Source of the DNA: Algoriphagus sediminis
GTDB lineage: Bacteria; Bacteroidota; Bacteroidia; Cytophagales; Cyclobacteriaceae
Assembly (NCBI RefSeq): GCF_030403435.1
Contig: NZ_JAUEPH010000002.1
Span: 434,001 to 498,000, forward strand
Direction of reading: 5' to 3'
Length of the DNA stretch: 64,000 nucleotides
Each line of letters begins with the position of its first letter. Positions within the stretch are counted from its first letter, which is position 1. A model generated the notes under the pieces. The model was given only the letters and a program-made list of their open reading frames with translations. It did no database searches and was not told where the DNA came from. Positions 9,387 through 17,359 of the stretch are shown here, piece after piece. A program made the position numbers and the translations under genes.

Positions 9387-9782
9387 ATGGCAACAATTTT
9401 TACCAAAATTATAAATCGAGAAATTCCAGCAAATATCATCGCTGAAGACGATCATTACATTGCTTTTTTGGACATCATGCCCCTAGTCAAAGGACATGTA
9501 CTCGTAGTACCTAAAGTGGAAGTGGATTACATTTTTGACCTGGAGCCAGAAATTCTTCAAGGTCTTACCGTTTTCGCTCAAAAGGTGGCCAAGGCAATAG
9601 ATAAAACCATCAAATGTACGAGAGTAGGTGTAGCTGTCATCGGGCTGGAAGTGCCCCACGTTCATGTGCACTTAGTTCCTCTTAACAGTATGGAGGACAT
9701 TAATTTTACTAGGCCAAAGCTGAAATTGAGTTCCGAAGAACTGGATAGCATAGCTGAAACGATAAAAGCTGGTCTCGGCTAA
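9387..9782 (+). CDS. HIT family hydrolase
   Basis: This 131-residue histidine-triad protein is probably a purine nucleoside phosphoramidase or dinucleotide hydrolase of the Hint group. The catalytic triad motif is HVHVHLVPL near residues 90-98. The N-terminal TIFTKIINREIPANIIAEDD is typical of bacterial Hint. It starts only 11 bases after the greA terminator. Its stop overlaps the end of the converging kinase gene by 4 bases. Confidence 0.94.
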   Translation: MATIFTKIINREIPANIIAEDDHYIAFLDIMPLVKGHVLVVPKVEVDYIFDLEPEILQGLTVFAQKVAKAIDKTIKCTRVGVAVIGLEVPHVHVHLVPLNSMEDINFTRPKLKLSSEELDSIAETIKAGLG

Positions 9783-10666
9783 TTTGACCTTGGGTCAAAT
9801 TCTTCAATTATTCTCAATGAGTACTTGGGGGTTCCTCCCTTTTGGGTGGCTACATAAGCTCCAAGTTTACACCCAAAATCAAGGGCTTTAATTGGTTCTT
9901 TTCCATCAAGGATTCGATAAATAAACCCGCTTAGAAAGGCATCTCCAGCACCAATAGTATCACTCACTTTTACTTGATAGCCAGCGTGTTGGAATATTTT
10001 ACCTCTATCATAAATTAGGGCACCCTTTGAACCTAAGGTGATACATATTTTTTCTATTTCGAATTCCTTAGAGATATGATCACAAAACGGTTTTATTTCT
10101 TTGCTTATTTCAAAGTACTTAGCAAACTCGACCAATTCATCCTCATTGATTTTTAACAGGTCTGTTTGGGCTAATAGGGTAGTTATTTTATCAAAATCAA
10201 CATATGGAGGGCGGAGATTCGCATCAAAAATCTTCCATTTTGCATGAGGTAAGATGGCAAGAAGTGTTTTAAAGCTTTCTGCACTTCTCACCGCAAGTGA
10301 TCCGAAAATCAAGGTATCGGATTTTTTCACAGCCTCCATGGCTTCAGTGGTGATTTTTATGTGGTCCCACGCCACATTTTCCAGAATATCATACCGGATG
10401 TTCTCCGGGTCACTATCATCAATTAAAACCCTTGAGGTCTCTAGGTTTGGAAGGGTTTGAATTAGTGAGGTGTCTTTGCAAAAGGAATGGAGGAATTCCA
10501 AAAGGTCAGACCCCAGTTTATCATGCCCTACTGAAGAAATTAGTTGGGAATGATGTCCAAGTTGGTGTAGATTTAAAGCCACATTCATCGGAGCACCCCC
10601 AGGAATAGATCCTGTTCTAAGACAATCCCAGAGCATTTCACCAAATAACACTACTCGCTTTTTCAT
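9779..10666 (-). CDS. PfkB family carbohydrate kinase, fructokinase-like
   Basis: This 295-residue ribokinase-fold enzyme phosphorylates a sugar with ATP. The substrate signature GGAPMNVALNLHQLG (about 23-37) and the C-terminal anion-hole motif DTIGAGDAFLSGF, with catalytic base Asp242, are intact. Its stop overlaps the HIT gene by 4 bases, and it begins one base after the sugar porter ends, so the two form a transport-then-phosphorylation unit. The motifs and partner fit fructokinase best, but the exact sugar is inferred. Confidence 0.9.
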   Translation of the reverse strand: MKKRVVLFGEMLWDCLRTGSIPGGAPMNVALNLHQLGHHSQLISSVGHDKLGSDLLEFLHSFCKDTSLIQTLPNLETSRVLIDDSDPENIRYDILENVAWDHIKITTEAMEAVKKSDTLIFGSLAVRSAESFKTLLAILPHAKWKIFDANLRPPYVDFDKITTLLAQTDLLKINEDELVEFAKYFEISKEIKPFCDHISKEFEIEKICITLGSKGALIYDRGKIFQHAGYQVKVSDTIGAGDAFLSGFIYRILDGKEPIKALDFGCKLGAYVATQKGGTPKYSLRIIEEFDPRSN

Positions 10667-10667
10667 C

Positions 10668-12002
10668 TCAATTGTGTATGTTTTTATGAATCTGTTCCAA
10701 AGTTTTCCCTTTGGTTTCAGGCATTTTGAAAATTACCCAGAGAAGTTGCCATACCATCATAGTAGCAAAGAACAGGAAGATATAGCCTGGTCCAAATTGA
10801 TTGGCAAAGAAGGGGAATACATTTGCAATGATGGCGGCAAGAATCCAATGTGTGAATGACCCAATAGATTGGCCATAAGCGCGGAGATCATTTGGGAACA
10901 TTTCAGAGATGAAAACCCAAATCACAGAACCCTGTCCTATTGCATGGGAGATAATAAAGCCAAAAACAAAGAAAGGTAACCATGAAGAAGAAATTCCAGG
11001 TCCAAGGAAATTAAAAGCCATGAGGCAAAGTGAAACAATATAGCCTACCGAACCAATATACATTAGTTTTTTACGGCCTATTCTATCGATCAAATAAAGC
11101 CCGAGGAAGGTACCTGCCAAATTCACCAACCCAATTCCAATGGTGGAAATAAGCGCATTTTCAGTGGAAATTCCAGCCATTTCAAAAACTCTGGGAGCGA
11201 AGTAGATTATGGCATTGATTCCAGAAAGCTGATTAAAGAAGGCAAACATGATTGCCAGGATGGTGGTAGGTAAAAATGTTTTGGTAAAAATCGCTGAGAA
11301 ACTTCCTTTTTGATGGATTTCGTTTTCTTCCTCAATTGCTAGGGCAATAGCTTCGTCCACACCATCCGGATCTGTTTTAGTAAGTATTTGTCTTGCTTTA
11401 CTTTCATCCCCCAGTTTGGCCAAAATCCACCTTGGACTTTCGGGAATTCTGAAAATCATAATAGAATAAATTAAGGCAGGTATTGCTTCCACGCCCAGCA
11501 TCCATCTCCATTCGTTGATTAGGTCTGCAGTGCCAATAAGGTAATTGGAAACATAAGCAATTACAATCCCAAAAACGATATTGAATTGGTACAAAGCCAC
11601 TAGGAACCCACGGTTTTTTGCGGGAGCAATTTCTGAAATATACATTGGGGCAACCACAGATGAAGCTCCTACGCCTAAGCCACCAATGAATCGAAAAAGG
11701 GTAAATGATGTAACATCCCAGGCAGCAGCAGACCCGAATGCTGAAATGAAATAGAGTAAGCCAATCCAAAGCAGGCTTTTCTTTCTCCCAAATTTATCAG
11801 CAGGAATACCTCCGAATAAAGCACCGATCACGGTTCCGTAAAGGGCAGAGGCGATAGCCAAACCATGCATCCAATCACTTAGCTGCCAAACTTCCTGAAT
11901 TTGTCTTTCGGCACCGGAAATTACTGCTGTATCAAAACCGAAAAGAAAGCCACCCAAAGCGGCTGTTATTGATACAAAAATGGCATACTTTCCTATGGAC
12001 AT
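10668..12002 (-). CDS. Sugar porter family MFS transporter
   Basis: This 444-residue transporter has twelve predicted membrane helices and belongs to the sugar porter (GLUT/XylE) family. Hallmarks seen are GGFLFGFDTAVISGA in helix 1, the loop 2-3 motif DKFGRKKSLL, PESPRWIL after helix 6, the QLSGINAIIYFAP motif in helix 7, DRIGRKKLM, and PETKGKTLEQI at the end. It probably imports a hexose by proton symport; the kinase gene one base downstream suggests fructose or a similar sugar. A plausible promoter lies at 12028-12056 beside inverted repeats that may bind a regulator. Confidence 0.93.
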   Translation of the reverse strand: MSIGKYAIFVSITAALGGFLFGFDTAVISGAERQIQEVWQLSDWMHGLAIASALYGTVIGALFGGIPADKFGRKKSLLWIGLLYFISAFGSAAAWDVTSFTLFRFIGGLGVGASSVVAPMYISEIAPAKNRGFLVALYQFNIVFGIVIAYVSNYLIGTADLINEWRWMLGVEAIPALIYSIMIFRIPESPRWILAKLGDESKARQILTKTDPDGVDEAIALAIEEENEIHQKGSFSAIFTKTFLPTTILAIMFAFFNQLSGINAIIYFAPRVFEMAGISTENALISTIGIGLVNLAGTFLGLYLIDRIGRKKLMYIGSVGYIVSLCLMAFNFLGPGISSSWLPFFVFGFIISHAIGQGSVIWVFISEMFPNDLRAYGQSIGSFTHWILAAIIANVFPFFANQFGPGYIFLFFATMMVWQLLWVIFKMPETKGKTLEQIHKNIHN

Positions 12003-12027
12003 GCTTGAATGGGTTTGAGATGATGCA

Positions 12028-12056
12028 CGAATCTAACCAGAACCCTCAAATATCAA
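12028..12056 (-). promoter_or_regulatory. Probable promoter of the sugar porter-kinase operon
   Basis: On the minus strand, TTG (12056-12054), an 18-bp spacer and TAGATTCG (12035-12028) match the Bacteroidota consensus with one mismatch in the -7 box. The -33 box lies inside an inverted repeat, consistent with regulation. Confidence 0.55.
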
Positions 12057-12159
12057 AAAGGAGAAATTGGCATTTGATATTTTGGCCGGGTTTCGACTGA
12101 ATTAATTTGTAACCAAAAAAAGGTGAATTTCCCAGGGAACTTTGAGCCCTTTGAGGGTT
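12041..12159. repeat. Two nested inverted repeats in the divergent intergenic region
   Basis: AACCCTCAAA (12041-12050) is repeated inverted as TTTGAGGGTT (12150-12159). AAATATCAAA (12048-12057) is repeated inverted as TTTGATATTT (12073-12082) with a 15-base spacer. Both left arms cover the -33 box of the sugar porter promoter. The rest of this 295-base gap holds only a weak promoter candidate for icmF, TATCTTCG at 12226-12233. Confidence 0.5.
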
Positions 12160-12297
12160 GTACTACTCACAGAAGAATATTTGGTTTTCATCAAAAACTG
12201 AACTGATGGCCTGTATAAAATTTCCTATCTTCGCGTAGTAAGATAGTTCATCCGAAAGATCGAATTTTATCACTGAACCAAGCTATAGACCCAAACA

Positions 12298-15200
12298 ATG
12301 ACAAATCAAGTCGAAACTTACACGCCAAAGAATCATATTCGAATCGTGACTGCTGCATCCCTTTTTGATGGACATGATGCGGCTATAAATATCATGAGAA
12401 GAATCATCCAGTCAACTGGCTGCGAAGTGATTCATTTGGGGCACAACCGTTCTGTACAGGAAATTGTGAACTGTGCCATTCAGGAAGATGTGCAAGCCAT
12501 AGCCATTACCTCTTACCAGGGTGGGCACGTGGAGTTTTTTAAATACATGTATGACCTGCTCAGAGAAAATGGTGCAGGACACATAAAAATCTTCGGTGGA
12601 GGAGGAGGAACCATCCTTCCTGAGGAGATTAACGAACTCGAGGAATACGGGATTGACCGAATTTACTCTCCAGATGATGGTAGAGCTCTTGGTCTCCAAG
12701 GGATGATTAATGACTTGGTGAAGAAGTGTGATTTTCCGATTGGAAATGAACTTCCAGAAGGTTTTTCGCTAGATAGAGAAAACAAGGGTTACATAGCCAG
12801 GGCTATTTCTTCATTTGAGAATTTTCCCGAAAGTGCCAAAAATCTACTTGATACTGTCAGAAAGCAAAGCAAGGAATCTACTACTCCAGTTTTGGGAATT
12901 ACCGGTACAGGAGGAGCAGGAAAATCATCTTTGGTGGACGAATTGGTAAGAAGATTTTTAATTGATTTTGAGGATAAAACTTTGGCGATTATCTCTGTAG
13001 ACCCTTCTAAAAGAAAGACGGGAGGTGCATTACTTGGAGATAGAATCAGAATGAATGCCATCAATCACCCAAGGGTGTATATGCGATCTTTGGCAACCCG
13101 TCAGTCCAATTTGGCTTTATCTAGATACGTTCAAGATGCTGTGGATACAGTAAAAGCCGCAGACTTTGATTTGGTCATTCTGGAGACATCCGGGATAGGT
13201 CAGTCCGACACAGAAATTATCGAACATTCAGATCTTTCTCTTTACGTAATGACTCCCGAATACGGAGCTGCATCCCAGTTGGAAAAGATTGACATGCTTG
13301 ATTTTGCAGATGTAATTGCTTTGAACAAGTTCGACAAGAGAGGTGCTCTAGATGCCATTAGGGACGTCAAAAAGCAGTATAAACGAAATCATAATCTTTG
13401 GGAAACCAAAGATGAAGACATACCTGTTTTTGGCACAATTGCCTCACAATTTAATGATCCGGGTATGAATGAGCTCTACCGGGCCCTTATTCATCACATC
13501 GGAGAAAGGCATGAGGGATGGGGAAGTAATTTTGAATTGACCGGAGGTCAGTCAGAAAAAATTTACATCATTCCCCCATCCAGAACCAGATATCTATCTG
13601 AAATCACAGAAACAAACAGAAACTATGATCGGTGGGTGGAGGAGCAGAAGGAGATAGCCCAAAAGCTCTATAGCATAAGGAAATCCATAGAAACCATTTC
13701 TGAAAGTAGGATGGAGGACAAGGACAGAATGATCAAAGAACTTGAGGAGGTTTATTCTCAAGTGGAACTTGAACTTGATCCAAAAAACAAGCTTTGGTTA
13801 GAAAACTGGAAAACCGAGGAGCAGCGCTATTCTGATGAATACTACATCTTCAAGGTTCGTGATAAAGAAATCAAAGTTAAGACCTACCATACTTCTCTTT
13901 CCGAGTCTAGAATTCCGAAGGTTTCCCTTCCGAAATATGAGGCTTGGGGTGATCTATTGAAATGGGGGCTTAAGGAAAATGTTCCTGGAAAGTTCCCATA
14001 CACTGCGGGAGTTTTCCCATTTAAAAGAGAAGGAGAAGATCCGACCCGGATGTTTGCAGGTGAAGGTGGGCCAGAAAGGACGAATAAGCGTTTCCATTAT
14101 GTTTCTCAGGATATGCCTGCAAAGCGGCTTTCTACCGCATTTGATTCGGTAACCCTTTATGGAGAGGATCCAGATTACCGACCTGATATTTACGGAAAAA
14201 TCGGAAATTCGGGAGTCAATGTATGCTGTCTTGATGATGCCAAAAAGCTTTACTCAGGCTTCAATTTGGTTGACCCCAAAACATCGGTTTCCATGACGAT
14301 TAATGGACCGGCAGCGACCATGACTGCCTTTTTCATGAATGCAGCCATTGACCAGCAATGCGAGGTTTACATTAAAGAGAATGGCCTGGAAAAGGAAGTA
14401 GAGAAAAAGATTTCGGTAATCTACAAGGATAATCCGAGACCGAAGTACAATGCCGAAATCCCAAAAGGAAATGATGGTTTGGGGCTGATGCTATTGGGAG
14501 TAACTGGTGATCAGGTTTTACCAAAAGATGTGTATGAAAAGATCAAAGCTGACACTATTTCGAAAGTCAGAGGTACGGTCCAAGCCGATATATTAAAAGA
14601 AGACCAGGCTCAAAATACTTGTATTTTCTCAACGGAATTTTCTCTTAGACTCATGGGAGATGTTCAGGAATATTTTATCCAAAATCAGATTAGAAACTTC
14701 TATTCTGTTTCTATTTCAGGATATCACATCGCAGAAGCCGGTGCAAACCCGATCACTCAGCTGGCACTGACTCTTTCTAATGGTTTCACCTATGTGGAGT
14801 ATTATGTGAGCCGAGGAATGGATATCAATAAATTTGCGCCAAATCTATCCTTCTTTTTCTCTAATGGGATTGATCCTGAATATGCGGTAATCGGAAGAGT
14901 GGCTAGGAGGATTTGGGCTAAAGCCATGAAGTTAAAATATGGTGCTAATGAGAGGTCACAGATGCTTAAATACCACATCCAGACTTCGGGTAGGTCCTTA
15001 CACGCACAAGAGATCGATTTCAATGATATAAGAACCACATTGCAGGCGCTTTACGCTATTTATGATAATTGTAATTCTCTCCACACCAATGCATATGACG
15101 AGGCTATCACCACCCCAACAGAAGCTTCAGTGCGGCGTGCAATGGCCATCCAATTGATCATCAACAAAGAGCTTGGCTTGGCCAAAAACGAGAACCCAAT

Positions 15201-15669
15201 TCAGGGTGGATTTATCATTGAGGAGTTAACGGATTTAGTGGAAGAGGCTGTTTATTTGGAATTTGATCGAATCACAGAAAGAGGTGGGGTTCTAGGGGCC
15301 ATGGAGACAATGTACCAAAGAGGAAAAATTCAGGAGGAAAGCTTGCACTACGAAATGCTAAAACACACCGGAGAGTATCCAATTATTGGAGTGAATACAT
15401 TCCTTTCCTCAGAAGGGTCTCCAACAGTCATACCTGGAGAAGTCATTCGGGCTAATGAATCTGAGAAAGAGAACCAGATTCAAACTCTAAAAAATCTTCA
15501 CGGGAGTCAGAGAGAAAGATCGGATAAATTGTTATCTCAATTGAAAGTTACAGCATTGAAAAATGATAATGTTTTCAAAGAACTGATGGAGGTATCGAAG
15601 TATTGTTCCCTAGGAGAAATCACGAATGCGCTTTACGAGGTAGGAGGGCAATACAGAAGAAATATGTAA
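12298..15669 (+). CDS. icmF: Fused isobutyryl-CoA mutase (B12 domain, G-protein chaperone, mutase)
   Basis: IcmF interconverts isobutyryl-CoA and n-butyryl-CoA (some members also act on pivalyl-CoA or isovaleryl-CoA) using adenosylcobalamin. The 1123 residues hold three parts in the order typical of IcmF: a B12-binding domain (about 1-150, DGHDAA with ligand His26), a MeaB-type GTPase (about 190-430, P-loop GTGGAGKSS with Lys209), and a TIM-barrel mutase domain (from about 540). The mutase part has [21 protein letters not shown], cut here at 20 residues, followed by [11 protein letters not shown], characteristic of IcmF rather than methylmalonyl-CoA mutase. It probably serves valine or branched-chain acyl metabolism, and is followed 15 bases later by an OsmC gene. 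Confidence 0.95.
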   Translation: MTNQVETYTPKNHIRIVTAASLFDGHDAAINIMRRIIQSTGCEVIHLGHNRSVQEIVNCAIQEDVQAIAITSYQGGHVEFFKYMYDLLRENGAGHIKIFGGGGGTILPEEINELEEYGIDRIYSPDDGRALGLQGMINDLVKKCDFPIGNELPEGFSLDRENKGYIARAISSFENFPESAKNLLDTVRKQSKESTTPVLGITGTGGAGKSSLVDELVRRFLIDFEDKTLAIISVDPSKRKTGGALLGDRIRMNAINHPRVYMRSLATRQSNLALSRYVQDAVDTVKAADFDLVILETSGIGQSDTEIIEHSDLSLYVMTPEYGAASQLEKIDMLDFADVIALNKFDKRGALDAIRDVKKQYKRNHNLWETKDEDIPVFGTIASQFNDPGMNELYRALIHHIGERHEGWGSNFELTGGQSEKIYIIPPSRTRYLSEITETNRNYDRWVEEQKEIAQKLYSIRKSIETISESRMEDKDRMIKELEEVYSQVELELDPKNKLWLENWKTEEQRYSDEYYIFKVRDKEIKVKTYHTSLSESRIPKVSLPKYEAWGDLLKWGLKENVPGKFPYTAGVFPFKREGEDPTRMFAGEGGPERTNKRFHYVSQDMPAKRLSTAFDSVTLYGEDPDYRPDIYGKIGNSGVNVCCLDDAKKLYSGFNLVDPKTSVSMTINGPAATMTAFFMNAAIDQQCEVYIKENGLEKEVEKKISVIYKDNPRPKYNAEIPKGNDGLGLMLLGVTGDQVLPKDVYEKIKADTISKVRGTVQADILKEDQAQNTCIFSTEFSLRLMGDVQEYFIQNQIRNFYSVSISGYHIAEAGANPITQLALTLSNGFTYVEYYVSRGMDINKFAPNLSFFFSNGIDPEYAVIGRVARRIWAKAMKLKYGANERSQMLKYHIQTSGRSLHAQEIDFNDIRTTLQALYAIYDNCNSLHTNAYDEAITTPTEASVRRAMAIQLIINKELGLAKNENPIQGGFIIEELTDLVEEAVYLEFDRITERGGVLGAMETMYQRGKIQEESLHYEMLKHTGEYPIIGVNTFLSSEGSPTVIPGEVIRANESEKENQIQTLKNLHGSQRERSDKLLSQLKVTALKNDNVFKELMEVSKYCSLGEITNALYEVGGQYRRNM

Positions 15670-15684
15670 TCAGATTTAAAGGTT

Positions 15685-16104
15685 ATGGCAAATAAGAAAA
15701 GTGTAAAGGTCACCATGAAGGCCGACTATGAATACGAAGGTGTGAATGCCCAAGGTAATAAGGTGCAGATTGACATGTATGATTATGAAAAAAAGAAAGC
15801 TCAATCGCCAATGGACTTACTCCTTTCAGCTCTTGGAGGCTGTGCTTCCGTTGATGCCGTTTTGATGATGAAGAAGAAAAGAAAAACAATTTTAGATTTT
15901 TTTGTGGAGATAGAGGGAAGTAGAAATGATGGGGTTCCTGAGTTTTTCAAAGATATCACCATGAGGTTTGTTCTGGTTTCTCCTGATGCCAAGGAACAAG
16001 AATTTCAGAAAGTTATTGCATTGGCTGTTGATAAGTATTGCTCGGTTGCTTCATCCTTAAAGTCAAATATCACTTACACCACTGAAATTCAAAGGCCATC
16101 ATGA
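15685..16104 (+). CDS. OsmC family protein
   Basis: This 139-residue protein has the OsmC/Ohr fold associated with peroxide reduction. The central helix carries LLLSALGGCASVDAVLMM with one cysteine of the expected pair, and a second cysteine near the C-terminus (DKYCSVASSL) matches the usual second Cys of the family. It starts 15 bases after icmF and overlaps the next small gene by 4 bases (ATGA), so all three are likely one operon. The substrate is unknown; a role in detoxifying peroxides is inferred from the family. Confidence 0.9.
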   Translation: MANKKSVKVTMKADYEYEGVNAQGNKVQIDMYDYEKKKAQSPMDLLLSALGGCASVDAVLMMKKKRKTILDFFVEIEGSRNDGVPEFFKDITMRFVLVSPDAKEQEFQKVIALAVDKYCSVASSLKSNITYTTEIQRPS

Positions 16105-16340
16105 GAGTAATTCGGGAATGGTTACAAGAGGAAATTCGTATTAGTTTATTTTCTTGGAACAATAAATACATTATCAAATTTGAGCTTGGTCCAATGGAGC
16201 AGACTTTCAAGGTTCCCGAAATGGATGTTTTAGATCAATCGGAGTTAGAAACGTTTTGGAAGGGAGATTTTTTTGAGAAGGTAAAGACAAGATTCCACGA
16301 AATGGGTACCTCATTTAGGGAAGAGCTGATAAAGCTTTGA
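16101..16340 (+). CDS. Small conserved-looking protein of unknown function
   Basis: I do not recognise this 79-residue protein. It has no signal peptide or membrane segment. It contains RISLFSWNNKYIIKFELGPM and the aromatic-rich pattern ELETFWKGDFFEKV, giving a likely beta-hairpin followed by helices. Its ATG overlaps the OsmC stop (ATGA), the hallmark of translational coupling, and the lipoprotein gene begins 23 bases after its end. These junctions, plus normal codon use, argue that it is real. A cytosolic partner of the OsmC protein or of IcmF is possible but only a guess. Confidence 0.72.
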   Translation: MRVIREWLQEEIRISLFSWNNKYIIKFELGPMEQTFKVPEMDVLDQSELETFWKGDFFEKVKTRFHEMGTSFREELIKL

Positions 16341-16363
16341 GCGAAAAGCTTTATTTTGGCTTC

Positions 16364-17359
16364 ATGAGAAAAATCTTTTGGACAGTTCTGGTACTATTTT
16401 TCTTTTCCTGTGAGTCAAAAGAAAAAGTAAAAAAAGACTTGGATCCGGCTGATCTTGATCTGATAATTAGTAGTGTGGAAAGGGATGGTCGAGATATGAT
16501 GGAGGAAATAGCTTTCGTTTCAGAATTCATCACTTCACTTTACGAAAATCAGGATACCGTTGATTTTGAAGTTCCCCTTAGCTATACGTTTACAAATGGT
16601 ATTTCCAATAATAGGCCTGGAGATTCTGACGATAAAAGCACCATCTATATTTCCTCTCTCCAAACTGATCAGGAATTGATATACAAGGAGATTCGAATTA
16701 CAAATCCATTGGATTCCCTTTTCCGAAGTATTCGTACAAAATACCCTCAGATCGCTCAGATTTATACAAATTCTGCCGATCAAATCTCTAGAGTTTATCC
16801 AGAATACGATGCAGTCAATCTCCTAGAACCTGACTTGGATCTTACAGCATTTAATTTCTACTATGGTGCTGATGAAACTAATAACCCTGAACGTGTGCCT
16901 AGGTGGTTGCCGGACGCATACATAGATCCCGCTGGACTGGGCTGGATTGTCTCATTGGTTTCACCAGTTTATGTGAATGACCAACTTAAGTTGGTTGTAG
17001 GGATTGATTTCAAACTTTCTGAAATTTTAGAGCCGTATATGCGACCCAGTGCGGGTGAATTTTTAGTTGTAACAGCCAAAGGGGATATTGTTTCTGGATC
17101 TCCGGTTGCCATAAATGCTTTGGGGTTTCCCCCGCTAAAGAATCATGTCTACACTGAGACCATTAAAACTGACAACTTTAGGATCTCTGACTATAATTTG
17201 TACAACAGCAAGAGCGCCGAAGTCAGAAAAATGGCCAGCACTCTACTTAATTTTGGAGAAGACCGATTTTATTTTGAGCAAGAACCTGACCTTTGCTGTG
17301 CAATCGTATCAAGGTTTCAGCTTATCGGCTGGGTTTTGATTGAAATAGTAAAGAATTGA
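16364..17359 (+). CDS. Lipoprotein with PDC (Cache)-like sensor domain
   Basis: From ATG 16364 this 331-residue protein begins with a lipoprotein signal peptide, MRKIFWTVLVLFFFSCES, with Cys16 as the lipid-modified residue. A TTG at 16337 would add nine residues before the signal and is less likely. The body resembles the PDC/Cache fold of extracellular sensors: an initial long helix (DLDLIISSVERDGRDMMEEI), then strands with WLPDAYIDPAGLGWIVSLVS and a returning VNDQLKLVVGIDFKLSEIL. No enzyme motif is seen. Its TGA overlaps the TTG start of the hybrid kinase by four bases (TTGA), so it is probably an accessory ligand-binding subunit of that kinase. Confidence 0.8.
   Translation: MRKIFWTVLVLFFFSCESKEKVKKDLDPADLDLIISSVERDGRDMMEEIAFVSEFITSLYENQDTVDFEVPLSYTFTNGISNNRPGDSDDKSTIYISSLQTDQELIYKEIRITNPLDSLFRSIRTKYPQIAQIYTNSADQISRVYPEYDAVNLLEPDLDLTAFNFYYGADETNNPERVPRWLPDAYIDPAGLGWIVSLVSPVYVNDQLKLVVGIDFKLSEILEPYMRPSAGEFLVVTAKGDIVSGSPVAINALGFPPLKNHVYTETIKTDNFRISDYNLYNSKSAEVRKMASTLLNFGEDRFYFEQEPDLCCAIVSRFQLIGWVLIEIVKN

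Noticed and set aside
11404..11769. Cysteine-rich minus-strand frame inside the sugar porter gene
   Set aside because: It lies in another frame of the same gene, has no domain, and the transporter frame carries all family motifs.
12003..12297. Cobalamin riboswitch ahead of icmF
   Set aside because: The gap is short and lacks the B12-box and other conserved helices, so the B12-dependent enzyme is not visibly controlled this way.
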